From Bacillota bacterium (GTDB lineage Bacteria > Bacillota > Clostridia > Lachnospirales > Bianqueaceae), in contig JAFVHC010000136.1 in NCBI GenBank assembly GCA_017474705.1, positions 1 to 7,284 of the forward strand: DNA of 7,284 nt. Direction: 5' to 3'. How positions within the stretch are numbered: position 1 is the stretch's first letter; each line of letters begins with the position of its first letter. Both the position numbers and the translations under genes were made by a program. The notes under the pieces were generated by a model. The model saw nothing but the letters and a program-made list of their open reading frames with translations. It was not told the DNA's origin and made no database searches. Positions 1-6,378 of this stretch are shown here, piece by piece.

Positions 1-72
1 CTCCGGTTCCGGTTCGGATTCCGGCTCAGATTCCGGCTCCGGCTCGGGTTCAGATTCAGATTCAGATTCGGA
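1..72 (-). repeat. Hexanucleotide repeat encoding a (Ser/Pro)-Glu tail
   Basis: Twelve consecutive 6-base units of the type TTC-NNN on the plus strand encode twelve (Ser/Pro)-Glu dipeptides (residues 512-535) at the C-terminal end of the VanW protein. The array continues past the window edge, so its full length is unknown. Such tails are typical of extended, wall-spanning or surface linkers. The near-identical units could change in number by replication slippage, but that is inferred. Confidence 0.85.
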
Positions 73-1605
73 TTCTTCCTGTGAAGATTCTTCTTTCTTT
101 TTCTTTTTAGAGCTTTCTTCTTTTTTCTTTTTCGTGCCGCGGGTGATCTTGTCCGGCGAAGCGTTATATTCACTGTGGCTGAAATACTCGGATGTGGTCA
201 CACCATTTTCAGTAACGATCTTATAAACGTCATATGTCGAACCTTCATGACCGCGGGAAGTGACTTCTTCCTCACCCTCGTACATGCTGTCGTCATCCGT
301 ATAGACCGGTTTCGGTTTCGGGATGGTGCCGGTCTTCTCGTTTTCAAAGCTGATGGTGCGGGAAGGATCCCGGGTCTCATGACCATAAACTTTCGCCCAC
401 AGCTCACCTCCGCCTGCACCCATCACGATGAAGATCGGATATTCGGTAGAATTAACGAATCGGAAATTGATACCGCCAACGTAGATCGCAGCATCCAGGC
501 CGTTCGGTACATAACCGGGATCATAGGCATGCTCCCAACGTTCCGTGACTTCCAGTTCAGCGCGGATGACCGCATTGTACAACGTTGTCGAAACCTGGCA
601 CAAGCCGCCGCCGATACCCGGCACATACTCGCCATTGACGATGGTGCTGGCATCCATATAACCGGAGGCATAATCGACCGGTGAGACGGTTTCGTTGAAA
701 TTGAACTCTTCGCCCGGCATGAGCATGGTGCCCGAGACGCGGCCGCTGCCGACTTCCAGGTTGGTATTACGGCCTTCATTGTACAGATCATAATAAGTAC
801 TGAAGGCGCCGAGTACGTCGCTGATCTCTTTCAGCTGCTTTTCTGTTTTTTCCGGCTTTACTTTCTTGACAGAAAGCTCCAGTTCGATATCTCCGCCTTC
901 CTGCAGCTTCTCCTGCAGGTTTTGTTTGGTCTTTTTCCTGTTCAGCTTATAGCCGACGACTTCTTTGGTGATGTTGAAATTACCATCGGAATAATCGATC
1001 TCCGCATCTTTAGGCTCTACGTAGATCTCTTCAGCGATGGCCGCCAGGATATCATCGATGGTGGAAGCATCATAGTCATCGGAAAGCAGAAGATCGACCG
1101 GCTCTGCCTTAAGCGCAGTGATCCCGTTATACCGTTCACGGACAGAACCCTCGCGGCAAACCGCATACGCTGCGGAAGCAATGTCCCCCGTGTCAGCGGA
1201 ATAGCCAAGATCTGCGTAGGTATATTCCCACGTCTTGCCCTTATAGGTCAGTACGATCTTTCTGCTGAGCACCGTTTCATCATAAAACGTATCGAGGGCC
1301 TCTTTCGCCTCTTCTTCCGTCATACCGCTCAGATCGATGCCCATGGCCGTGACGCCTTCGTAGATAGTGTCCTGATCTACCGCTTCTGCCCATTGTTTAT
1401 AGACGCCTTGCATGGCGGCAGCTTCCTTTTGGTACAATGCTTCCCGCTCGGTCTGCTCTTGTTCAGCCTCCTGCTTGTTCTTCATGTTCTGCCATGCATT
1501 ATATCCGGCCAGACCGGCTACGGCCAACACGCAAAGGACCAGCAGTGTGACCAGGATCTTCAAACTGGTGTGTTTTTTCTTCTTTTTGTTTTTTGTCTTG
1601 CTCAT
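1..1605 (-). CDS. VanW-domain membrane-anchored envelope protein, 3' end cut by window
   Basis: 535 codons are visible and the frame is still open at base 1, so the C-terminus is missing. The ATG at 1605 follows a GAGG ribosome site (1613-1616) with 7 bases between. Residues 1-12 are Lys-rich and 15-35 form one hydrophobic segment, so the protein is probably anchored with the bulk outside the cell. Residues about 85-215 resemble the putative peptidoglycan-binding region found before VanW domains in YoaR-like proteins (GIDLSGMTEEEA at 88-99). The VanW domain spans about 273-400, with R279/N282, MPGEEFNFNE (296-305), GIGGGLCQVSTTLYNAV (330-346) and YVPNGLDAAIY (365-375). Residues about 445-492 look like a divergent G5-type module ending in RGTK. 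Lys/Ser/Glu blocks and a (Ser/Pro)-Glu tail follow. VanW is named after a vancomycin-resistance cluster, but its biochemical function is unknown and no other van gene is here. An envelope role is inferred. The family call is secure. Confidence 0.93.
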   Translation of the reverse strand, partial: MSKTKNKKKKKHTSLKILVTLLVLCVLAVAGLAGYNAWQNMKNKQEAEQEQTEREALYQKEAAAMQGVYKQWAEAVDQDTIYEGVTAMGIDLSGMTEEEAKEALDTFYDETVLSRKIVLTYKGKTWEYTYADLGYSADTGDIASAAYAVCREGSVRERYNGITALKAEPVDLLLSDDYDASTIDDILAAIAEEIYVEPKDAEIDYSDGNFNITKEVVGYKLNRKKTKQNLQEKLQEGGDIELELSVKKVKPEKTEKQLKEISDVLGAFSTYYDLYNEGRNTNLEVGSGRVSGTMLMPGEEFNFNETVSPVDYASGYMDASTIVNGEYVPGIGGGLCQVSTTLYNAVIRAELEVTERWEHAYDPGYVPNGLDAAIYVGGINFRFVNSTEYPIFIVMGAGGGELWAKVYGHETRDPSRTISFENEKTGTIPKPKPVYTDDDSMYEGEEEVTSRGHEGSTYDVYKIVTENGVTTSEYFSHSEYNASPDKITRGTKKKKEESSKKKKKEESSQEESESESESEPEPEPESEPESEPEPE

Positions 1606-1640
1606 ATGTAAACCTCGCTTGGAGAAACTGTATCGATCCT

Positions 1641-1669
1641 ATTATACACCATCTTCCCGGAAAATAAAA
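1641..1669 (-). promoter_or_regulatory. Probable promoter of the VanW-domain gene
   Basis: A perfect TATAAT -10 box lies at 1646-1641, 35 bases before the ATG at 1605, which would give a leader of roughly 30 bases. The hexamer 17 bases upstream (TTTTAT, 1669-1664) is a poor -35 match, and the bases before the -10 do not form an extended TGn element. The upstream stretch is A/T-rich and reaches the helicase stop codon. The call rests mainly on the -10 box and its position in the 68-base gap. Confidence 0.55.
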
Positions 1670-1673
1670 GAAT

Positions 1674-3440
1674 TTATTCTAATTCACGTAAAAAACGGGA
1701 AGGCAGGCATCCGGCTTTCTTTGATCTCAGATACAACAGGCTGACGAAGCGCCTGGCACGGGTCAATGCTACATAAAAGATCCTCCGCTCTTCTTCGATA
1801 TCGTGCAAAGACTTTTCGAACGGGAGAGTGCCTTCATTGAGGTCCGGGATCCATACCGCGTCGAATTCCAGTCCTTTCGCCCCATGGATGGTCATCAGAT
1901 GTACCGCATCCTCTCTGCGTACCGGTGTCCTCGAAAGGTATGACGCAATATCCTGATAGCAGCCTGCCTCTGCCATGATCATCCGGAACGATCGTCGAAC
2001 GACGTTCCAAGGCATCCATTCCTGTTCTTGCAGATCCCTGCGATACGCCCGATACCCCATGCGGTACCATATATATCGTATTGCTTTGGAAGGAGCCATG
2101 CCGCGAAGACGGTTCAGATGGTAGACAAGTTCTTCCAGCGCCAACTTCAGATCCTGATCCTGCGGATGATGCCGCAGCACTTCCGTGACCGCTGATCGAT
2201 CCGTCTGTGAGACACGATATGCTTCTTTGATCCCTCTTTGCGGTCGGTTCCAGATCCGATACAAAGATCCCGCGTGTTCCGGATGGATAGCCAGATCCAG
2301 ATAGGCTTTTATGTCTTCTTCCATGTCTGAGCCAAAAGACACTTCCTTTTCTGCCAGATATGGGATGCGTGCAGTGCGGAACGCGCGTTCCAGAATGTCG
2401 TATTGACGCCTGGTCCTGCACAAAACAGCCATTTCGTCATAGGGAATGAGCTTGTGCCATGATCGTATCTCTTTACAGAGAAAACCGGCCTGCCTGCGAG
2501 CGTTCGGAAAGCTTTCCTTCCGTATTTCTGCCCGGCCGGGATGCGCAGCGGACAGATCCTTCTGAAAGCGATCCACATTGTTGGAGATCAATCGACGGGA
2601 AGCTTCCACTATGCGTGGGCGGCTGCGGAAATTCACAGTCAGGTCGATGCGGCTCATTTCAGGGAAATCCCGGGCAAAGCGCAGCATATATTCCGGCGAG
2701 GACCCACGGAACCCATAGATGCTTTGGTCATCATCCCCGACTAACATCAGGTTGCGGCTCTCAGCGCAGATCCTGTGTACGATCTCATATTGGATACCAT
2801 TGCAGTCCTGCGCTTCATCTACCAGCACATAAGAAAAACGCGCGCGCACGCGTGCACAGAACCTCGCATCTGTATTCAATTTTTCCAGCATCAGTATCAG
2901 CAGATCATCAAAGTCGAGACGTTCATTGAGGCGCTTTTCGTTTTCATAGTACTGGTAAGTACGAGCATACAGCTCGATGTCCTCGTCCGCACATTTCCAA
3001 TGGCCAAGATTACGGAATGCGCTGATACCGTGCAGGATCCTTTCTCTTAGGAATAAGGCTTCTGTGTCGGACATACCCTCTTCTTCCGTCAGATATGTGT
3101 GGACCCATTCGATCGCTTCTTCTTCGGTCAGAATACGGTCCTTTATATGCTCCTGACGTAAGAGACCAAGGAATGCCGCATGGAAAGTTGTGATCACGAT
3201 CGGGAGGCTTTCATCCTCCATCAACGCAAAAAAGCGCTGTCGCATTTCATTCGCCGCAGCGCGTGTCAAAGTGATCACAAGGATCTTTTCCGGATCGATC
3301 TTGTGATCGCGGATCATGGTAACGAGGCGATGCGTCAGTACCGTCGTCTTTCCCGAACCCGGACCAGCTGTGACCAGCAAGGGTCCTTCTGCATGACTGA
3401 TCACCTTCAGCTGTGCTTCTGTAAATATTATCTGTGACAA
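1674..3440 (-). CDS. UvrD/PcrA-like superfamily 1 ATP-dependent DNA helicase (compact)
   Basis: The 588-residue product has the full SF1A helicase motif set: Q motif (F6, Q10), Walker A AGPGSGKTT (25-33), motif Ia TRAAANEMRQR (59-69), Ib TTFHAAF (84-90), motif II VDEAQD (207-212), motif III GDDDQSIYGFRGS (235-247), motif IV VNFRSRP (269-275), motif V TIHGAKGLEFDAVW (517-530) and motif VI ERRIFYVALTRAR (551-563). It should be an active ATP-driven 3'-5' DNA translocase in the cytoplasm, used in repair, replication restart or recombination. It is clearly shorter than housekeeping PcrA/UvrD (over 700 residues). The reduction lies mainly in the 2B region (about 390-500) and in the missing C-terminal extension. 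It is therefore probably a paralog and I give no symbol. Translation starts at TTG (3440-3438) behind AAGGAGG. The next ATG would remove Walker A, so TTG is the start. Arginine codons include AGA and AGG, unlike the neighbouring transporter lipoprotein gene. Confidence 0.93.
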   Translation of the reverse strand: MSQIIFTEAQLKVISHAEGPLLVTAGPGSGKTTVLTHRLVTMIRDHKIDPEKILVITLTRAAANEMRQRFFALMEDESLPIVITTFHAAFLGLLRQEHIKDRILTEEEAIEWVHTYLTEEEGMSDTEALFLRERILHGISAFRNLGHWKCADEDIELYARTYQYYENEKRLNERLDFDDLLILMLEKLNTDARFCARVRARFSYVLVDEAQDCNGIQYEIVHRICAESRNLMLVGDDDQSIYGFRGSSPEYMLRFARDFPEMSRIDLTVNFRSRPRIVEASRRLISNNVDRFQKDLSAAHPGRAEIRKESFPNARRQAGFLCKEIRSWHKLIPYDEMAVLCRTRRQYDILERAFRTARIPYLAEKEVSFGSDMEEDIKAYLDLAIHPEHAGSLYRIWNRPQRGIKEAYRVSQTDRSAVTEVLRHHPQDQDLKLALEELVYHLNRLRGMAPSKAIRYIWYRMGYRAYRRDLQEQEWMPWNVVRRSFRMIMAEAGCYQDIASYLSRTPVRREDAVHLMTIHGAKGLEFDAVWIPDLNEGTLPFEKSLHDIEEERRIFYVALTRARRFVSLLYLRSKKAGCLPSRFLRELE

Positions 3441-3444
3441 GTCC

Positions 3445-3451
3445 CCTCCTT
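3445..3451 (-). promoter_or_regulatory. Ribosome binding site that fixes the helicase TTG start
   Basis: AAGGAGG lies 4 bases before the TTG at 3440. The consensus site so close to a TTG, in a frame where the next Met lies downstream of Walker A, identifies the non-ATG start. A TTG start usually lowers translation, here offset by a strong site. Confidence 0.8.
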
Positions 3452-3471
3452 ATCCTGATTATCGAGCACAG

Positions 3472-3507
3472 AGATAAAACTGCCGTACACGAAGCGTGTA
3501 CGGCAGC
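3472..3507 (-). terminator. Intrinsic terminator of the sugar-transporter operon
   Basis: A perfect 12-base inverted repeat (3480-3491 with 3495-3506, 3-base loop; or 11 pairs with a 5-base loop) is followed on the minus strand by TTTTATCT (3479-3472). The stem is GC-rich (CTGCCGTACACG on the plus strand). It lies about 75 bases after the lipoprotein stop codon. The plus-strand side of the hairpin lacks a T run, so it should terminate only minus-strand transcription. Confidence 0.9.
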
Positions 3508-3515
3508 TTATTGTC

Positions 3516-3537
3516 GTTTAGCATCCCAGAGCTAAAC
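3516..3537 (-). other. Small inverted repeat in the operon 3' untranslated region
   Basis: GTTTAGC (3516-3522) and GCTAAAC (3531-3537) are perfect inverted copies separated by 8 bases. The repeat sits between the lipoprotein stop codon and the terminator. No T run follows on the minus strand, so it is not a terminator. It may be an mRNA 3'-end structure or a protein-binding palindrome. Function unknown. Confidence 0.5.
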
Positions 3538-3553
3538 TAAGATATAGATCGTG

Positions 3554-3577
3554 TCTGATGACTTGGTCCAGATCAGA
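3554..3577 (-). other. Short inverted repeat just after the lipoprotein stop codon
   Basis: TCTGAT (3554-3559) and ATCAGA (3572-3577) form a 6-base inverted repeat with a 12-base spacer, starting 2 bases after the stop codon. It is the first of three stem-loops in this untranslated region. The stem is short and could be chance. Confidence 0.35.
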
Positions 3578-3579
3578 AA

Positions 3580-5361
3580 TTACGCGTTAACGTACTCAAT
3601 CTGATAGTACTTGTCAAGCAGCTCGACGTACTCCTGCAGACGCAGTCCATCGAAACCGGAGACGTACTCATCCCAGTCAGCATCCAGATCCTTCTGACCC
3701 AGAGCGAAGTAGCTCAGCCACTCACGCTGATAGTCACGGATCGGAGTCTCAAGCTCGGAACGAAGGTTGGAATCTTCCTCGTTCATAACCAGAGTCGGAA
3801 CGCGCTGATCGGTCGCATCGAACGGAGCGAAGTACTCGTAGGTATCAACATACAGACGAGCTTCGGAATCCCAGTAAGCTTCCGGATCATCCCAATCGGT
3901 CTGCTGTCCAAGACGGATACGGCCAGACTTGTTGGAGATAGCAACGTTATCGCAGTTCTCATTGGTGTCGGCCATAGCATGGTCGGAACCCATTTCGATC
4001 TTGTACAGAGCCGGCTCACGGTTGATACCCAGAGCGCCTTCATCAGGCTCGCTTACGCTGTGCTCATAGGAACCAGCATAGGCACGGATGGAAGCTTCGT
4101 CAGACAGCTGATAGTCAGCCCAACGGAACAGAACTTCCGGAGCATGGCAAGCAGAGGTGATGACCAGGTTACCGCCGATACCTTCGGTATCAGACAGGGT
4201 GTTGCGTACGCCGTGCGGGCCTTCTACGTTGGACAGAGCCTTGTAGTTACGCTCACGGAACAGACCATTGGAATCAGTGATCTGCATCTGGCCAACTGCC
4301 GGCCACCACAGAGCAGCGATCGCCAGACCGATGGTCGGGTCTTCCTGCATACCGATAGCAGACAGTTCATCGCCAGTGATGGACAGGAACTCGTTATCGA
4401 TCAGGCCTTCAGCAACCCAGTCACGAATCAGGGCAACGCCTTCTTTGTATTCGTCGGTGATAGCTTCATAGGAGACATGACCATCGCGGATCGCGGTTTC
4501 CATGTTGTAGTCATCATAGTGATAGGACTCAAGGATCCAGTTCGCGGTGTAACCGTTCCAGGTGCCGTTGTTGTAACCAGTACCGATCATCGGGATCTCA
4601 TCGGAAGCATCGCCGTTACCGTTGCAGTCGTTGTCACGGAAAGCAACCAGAACGTCATGCAGAGCATCGATGGTCTCAGGAGTCTCAAGTTTCAGATCCT
4701 GCATCCAGACGTCGTTGATCCAAGAGCGGCCGGCATGGAAGCAGTGATAGCACTCGTTAACGCCGGCGATGCAATAGATGTTGCCATCGGGAGTGGTGAT
4801 AGCCTTCGGCAGGTAGGTCGTAGCAGCATAAGCTTCGTTGACATAGTAGCCATACTGATCGAAGTACGGAGCCAGGTCGACGAAAGCGCCCTGAGCACCA
4901 TACTTAACCTGCAGAGTGGTGTTGATCGCGGAATACTGGAAAGCTTCCGGATACTGACCGGAGGCCAGGATCAGGTTGGTCTTCTCAGAAATGGAATCTT
5001 CCGGAGTCATCTCGTAGTTGATATGGATGTTGGTAACATCTTCCAGCCACAGAACGAATTCGTTGGTGGGCATATCAAGAACGTTGGAAACCTGACGGCA
5101 GTTAACAGTGAATTCCATCTTGTCGGAGACGATCGGAACTTCACCGTTCGCGCTCATCTGAACGCCGCCTTCTTCTGCGGGCGCTTCTTCAGCGGGAGCT
5201 TCTTCAGCAGGAGCTTCCTCTTCCTTGGTTTCTTCTTTGGTTTCTTCTTTGGTCTCTTCCTTTGCGGGCTCGTCCTTCGGCTCATCAGCTTTCTTGGAGC
5301 AAGCGGAGAAAAGAGCAACGACCATAAGAGAAGCTAACAAAAGAGCTAATAAACGTTTCAT
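3580..5361 (-). CDS. LplA-type carbohydrate ABC transporter solute-binding lipoprotein
   Basis: The 593-residue product starts with a lipoprotein signal peptide (MKRLL, hydrophobic to F18) and a lipobox FSAC with lipidated Cys21. It should be tethered to the outer face of the membrane, where it captures ligand for the two permeases encoded just upstream. Residues 27-66 are an acidic Glu/Lys/Thr then Glu/Ala/Pro linker. The body (about 72-593) has the large-SBP pattern of the LplA/YtcQ/AlgQ group: EFVLWLEDVTNIHINYE (101-117), LILASGQYPE (130-139), DGNIYCI (192-198), SWIN..WM..L (213-223) and a calcium-loop-like DNDCNGNGDASDEIP (243-257). Length fits this group rather than ordinary 400-450 residue sugar-binding proteins. 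Substrate is unknown; an oligosaccharide is likely by family. The ATG at 5361 follows AAAGGA (5376-5371). All 20 Arg codons are CGT or CGC, which suggests high expression. Confidence 0.93.
   Translation of the reverse strand: MKRLLALLLASLMVVALFSACSKKADEPKDEPAKEETKEETKEETKEEEAPAEEAPAEEAPAEEGGVQMSANGEVPIVSDKMEFTVNCRQVSNVLDMPTNEFVLWLEDVTNIHINYEMTPEDSISEKTNLILASGQYPEAFQYSAINTTLQVKYGAQGAFVDLAPYFDQYGYYVNEAYAATTYLPKAITTPDGNIYCIAGVNECYHCFHAGRSWINDVWMQDLKLETPETIDALHDVLVAFRDNDCNGNGDASDEIPMIGTGYNNGTWNGYTANWILESYHYDDYNMETAIRDGHVSYEAITDEYKEGVALIRDWVAEGLIDNEFLSITGDELSAIGMQEDPTIGLAIAALWWPAVGQMQITDSNGLFRERNYKALSNVEGPHGVRNTLSDTEGIGGNLVITSACHAPEVLFRWADYQLSDEASIRAYAGSYEHSVSEPDEGALGINREPALYKIEMGSDHAMADTNENCDNVAISNKSGRIRLGQQTDWDDPEAYWDSEARLYVDTYEYFAPFDATDQRVPTLVMNEEDSNLRSELETPIRDYQREWLSYFALGQKDLDADWDEYVSGFDGLRLQEYVELLDKYYQIEYVNA
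5173..5259 (-). repeat. Tandem repeats encoding the acidic lipoprotein linker
   Basis: Three 12-base units encode EETK (residues 35-46, bases 5259-5224) and three 15-base units encode EAPAE (residues 49-63, bases 5217-5173). They form a charged, flexible spacer between the lipidated Cys and the ligand-binding body. The copies differ at synonymous positions, so they are not very recent duplications. Confidence 0.8.
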
Positions 5362-5406
5362 TTACTTTTTTCCTTTCTGCAAGAATGAAAGATTGAAACA
5401 ATAATC

Positions 5407-5456
5407 TATGTGATACGCAGGATACCGCTGGGATTACAGTTCCTGCATACGACATA
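5407..5456 (-). promoter_or_regulatory. Long intergenic RNA hairpin before the lipoprotein gene
   Basis: In the gap between the second permease and the lipoprotein, arms 5407-5422 and 5441-5456 pair over 16 positions: 5 pairs, one C-C mismatch, then 10 pairs, around an 18-base loop. Two pairs (5413/5450 and 5416/5447) are G-U in the minus-strand transcript but A-C in the plus strand, so the fold favours minus-strand RNA. It begins 8 bases after the permease stop codon and ends 30 bases before the lipoprotein ribosome site, which stays unpaired. No T run follows, so it is not a classic terminator. A stabilising or processing element is inferred. Confidence 0.6.
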
Positions 5457-5464
5457 CAATAACT

Positions 5465-6364
5465 TTAACCCTTGATGGAACCGATCATAACGCCCTTGAC
5501 GAAATGCTTCTGTACGAAGGGGTATACGATCATCATGGGGACGGTCGCGACAACGACCGTGGAGTACTTCAACAGGTCCTTAAGACCCTGTTTGCGGAGC
5601 AGGACGTCCGCGCTGAGCATCTGAGTAGGATCGACGGTGTTGTTGATGATGATCTCACGCAGGATCAGCTGGAATGTGAACTTCTCCTTGGAGGTCAGGT
5701 ACATCATAGCCGCGAAGTAACCATTCCAATGTCCGACCGCGTAGTACAGAGTAAGAACGGCCAGGATGGATTTGGACAGCGGCAGTACGAACTGCAGGAA
5801 ATAACGGAAGTCTGTACAGCCGTCCAACTGTGCGGATTCGTACATATCGTACGGGATGCTCTGGATGTTGGTACGGGCAATGATCATGTTGTAAACAGAG
5901 ACCGCACCAGGCAGGAACAACGCGGTGAAGGTATCCAGCAGACCCAGTCTCTGCACGACCAAGTACAGAGGGATCATACCGCCGGAGAACAGCATGGTGA
6001 ACGTCCACAGCCAGGTAAGCACTGTCTTGCCCCACAGGCCGCGGATGGACAACGGATAAGCGACCAGGAACGTCAGCACCATGTTGGTGAGCGTACCGAT
6101 GACCGTGACCTTGACACTGTTCCAGAAACTTCTGAACAGCAGCGGATGTTTCAACGCGGCTTTATAGCCTTCCAGGTTGAAGCCGACGGGCCACAGCCAG
6201 ACCTTGTTCGCTTTAACGGCAACTGCGTTGGAGAAAGAGGCGGATACGACGAAGATCATCGGATACAGGACGATGAGCATTGCGATCGTCAGGATCGTAT
6301 AGTTGATGATCGTAAACGTGCGGTCGCCTTTACTCAGCTTGATCTTATTACTCTTTTTTGCCAT
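5465..6364 (-). CDS. LplC/YtcP-type sugar ABC transporter permease
   Basis: The 299-residue product is an integral membrane protein with about six hydrophobic segments (roughly 17-39, 85-105, 115-137, 146-166, 196-216 and 265-285). The cytoplasmic ATPase-docking loop carries a slightly altered EAA motif, ESAQLDG (176-182) with LP at 194-195. The C-terminus KGVMIGSIKG (290-299) is characteristic of the LplC/YtcP branch, which pairs with LplB-type permeases. With the upstream permease it should form the transmembrane channel for ligand delivered by the lipoprotein. The ATG at 6364 lies 12 bases after the last base of the upstream stop codon, and its ribosome site overlaps that stop, so the two subunits are probably translated in a coupled, near-equal ratio. 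Length is normal for the family. Assignment is secure; the substrate is not known. Confidence 0.95.
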   Translation of the reverse strand: MAKKSNKIKLSKGDRTFTIINYTILTIAMLIVLYPMIFVVSASFSNAVAVKANKVWLWPVGFNLEGYKAALKHPLLFRSFWNSVKVTVIGTLTNMVLTFLVAYPLSIRGLWGKTVLTWLWTFTMLFSGGMIPLYLVVQRLGLLDTFTALFLPGAVSVYNMIIARTNIQSIPYDMYESAQLDGCTDFRYFLQFVLPLSKSILAVLTLYYAVGHWNGYFAAMMYLTSKEKFTFQLILREIIINNTVDPTQMLSADVLLRKQGLKDLLKYSTVVVATVPMMIVYPFVQKHFVKGVMIGSIKG

Positions 6365-6371
6365 TGCGACC

Positions 6372-6378
6372 CCTCCTT
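6372..6378 (-). promoter_or_regulatory. Ribosome binding site overlapping the upstream stop codon
   Basis: AAGGAGG (6378-6372) shares two A residues with the TAA stop (6379-6377) of the first permease and is 7 bases from the ATG at 6364. This arrangement supports translational coupling of the two permease subunits and fixes the start of the second. Confidence 0.85.

Noticed and set aside
1..1605. The VanW-domain gene as a vancomycin-resistance determinant
   Set aside because: VanW domains are widespread in Firmicutes with no resistance role shown for most of them, and no vanA/B-type ligase, vanH, vanX or sensor-regulator gene is in the window.
1662..1679. A/T-rich inverted repeat at the helicase 3' end as a terminator
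   Set aside because: The stem is 7 weak pairs, one of them G-U, overlapping the stop codon, and no T run follows it. It is more likely chance in A/T-rich sequence upstream of the next promoter.
3458..3463. GATAAT as a -10 box for the helicase gene
   Set aside because: The start site would fall at about 3451, on the ribosome site itself, and no good -35 lies 16-18 bases upstream.
3480..3506. The strong hairpin as a bidirectional terminator
   Set aside because: On the plus strand the hairpin is followed by CTTATTGTC, not a T run, and no plus-strand gene approaches it.
3979..5337. A 452-codon open frame on the plus strand opposite the lipoprotein gene
   Set aside because: The minus strand encodes a clear lipoprotein with signal peptide, lipobox and family motifs. 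The antisense frame has no plausible ribosome site or recognisable domain, and its openness follows from the restricted codon use of the real gene.
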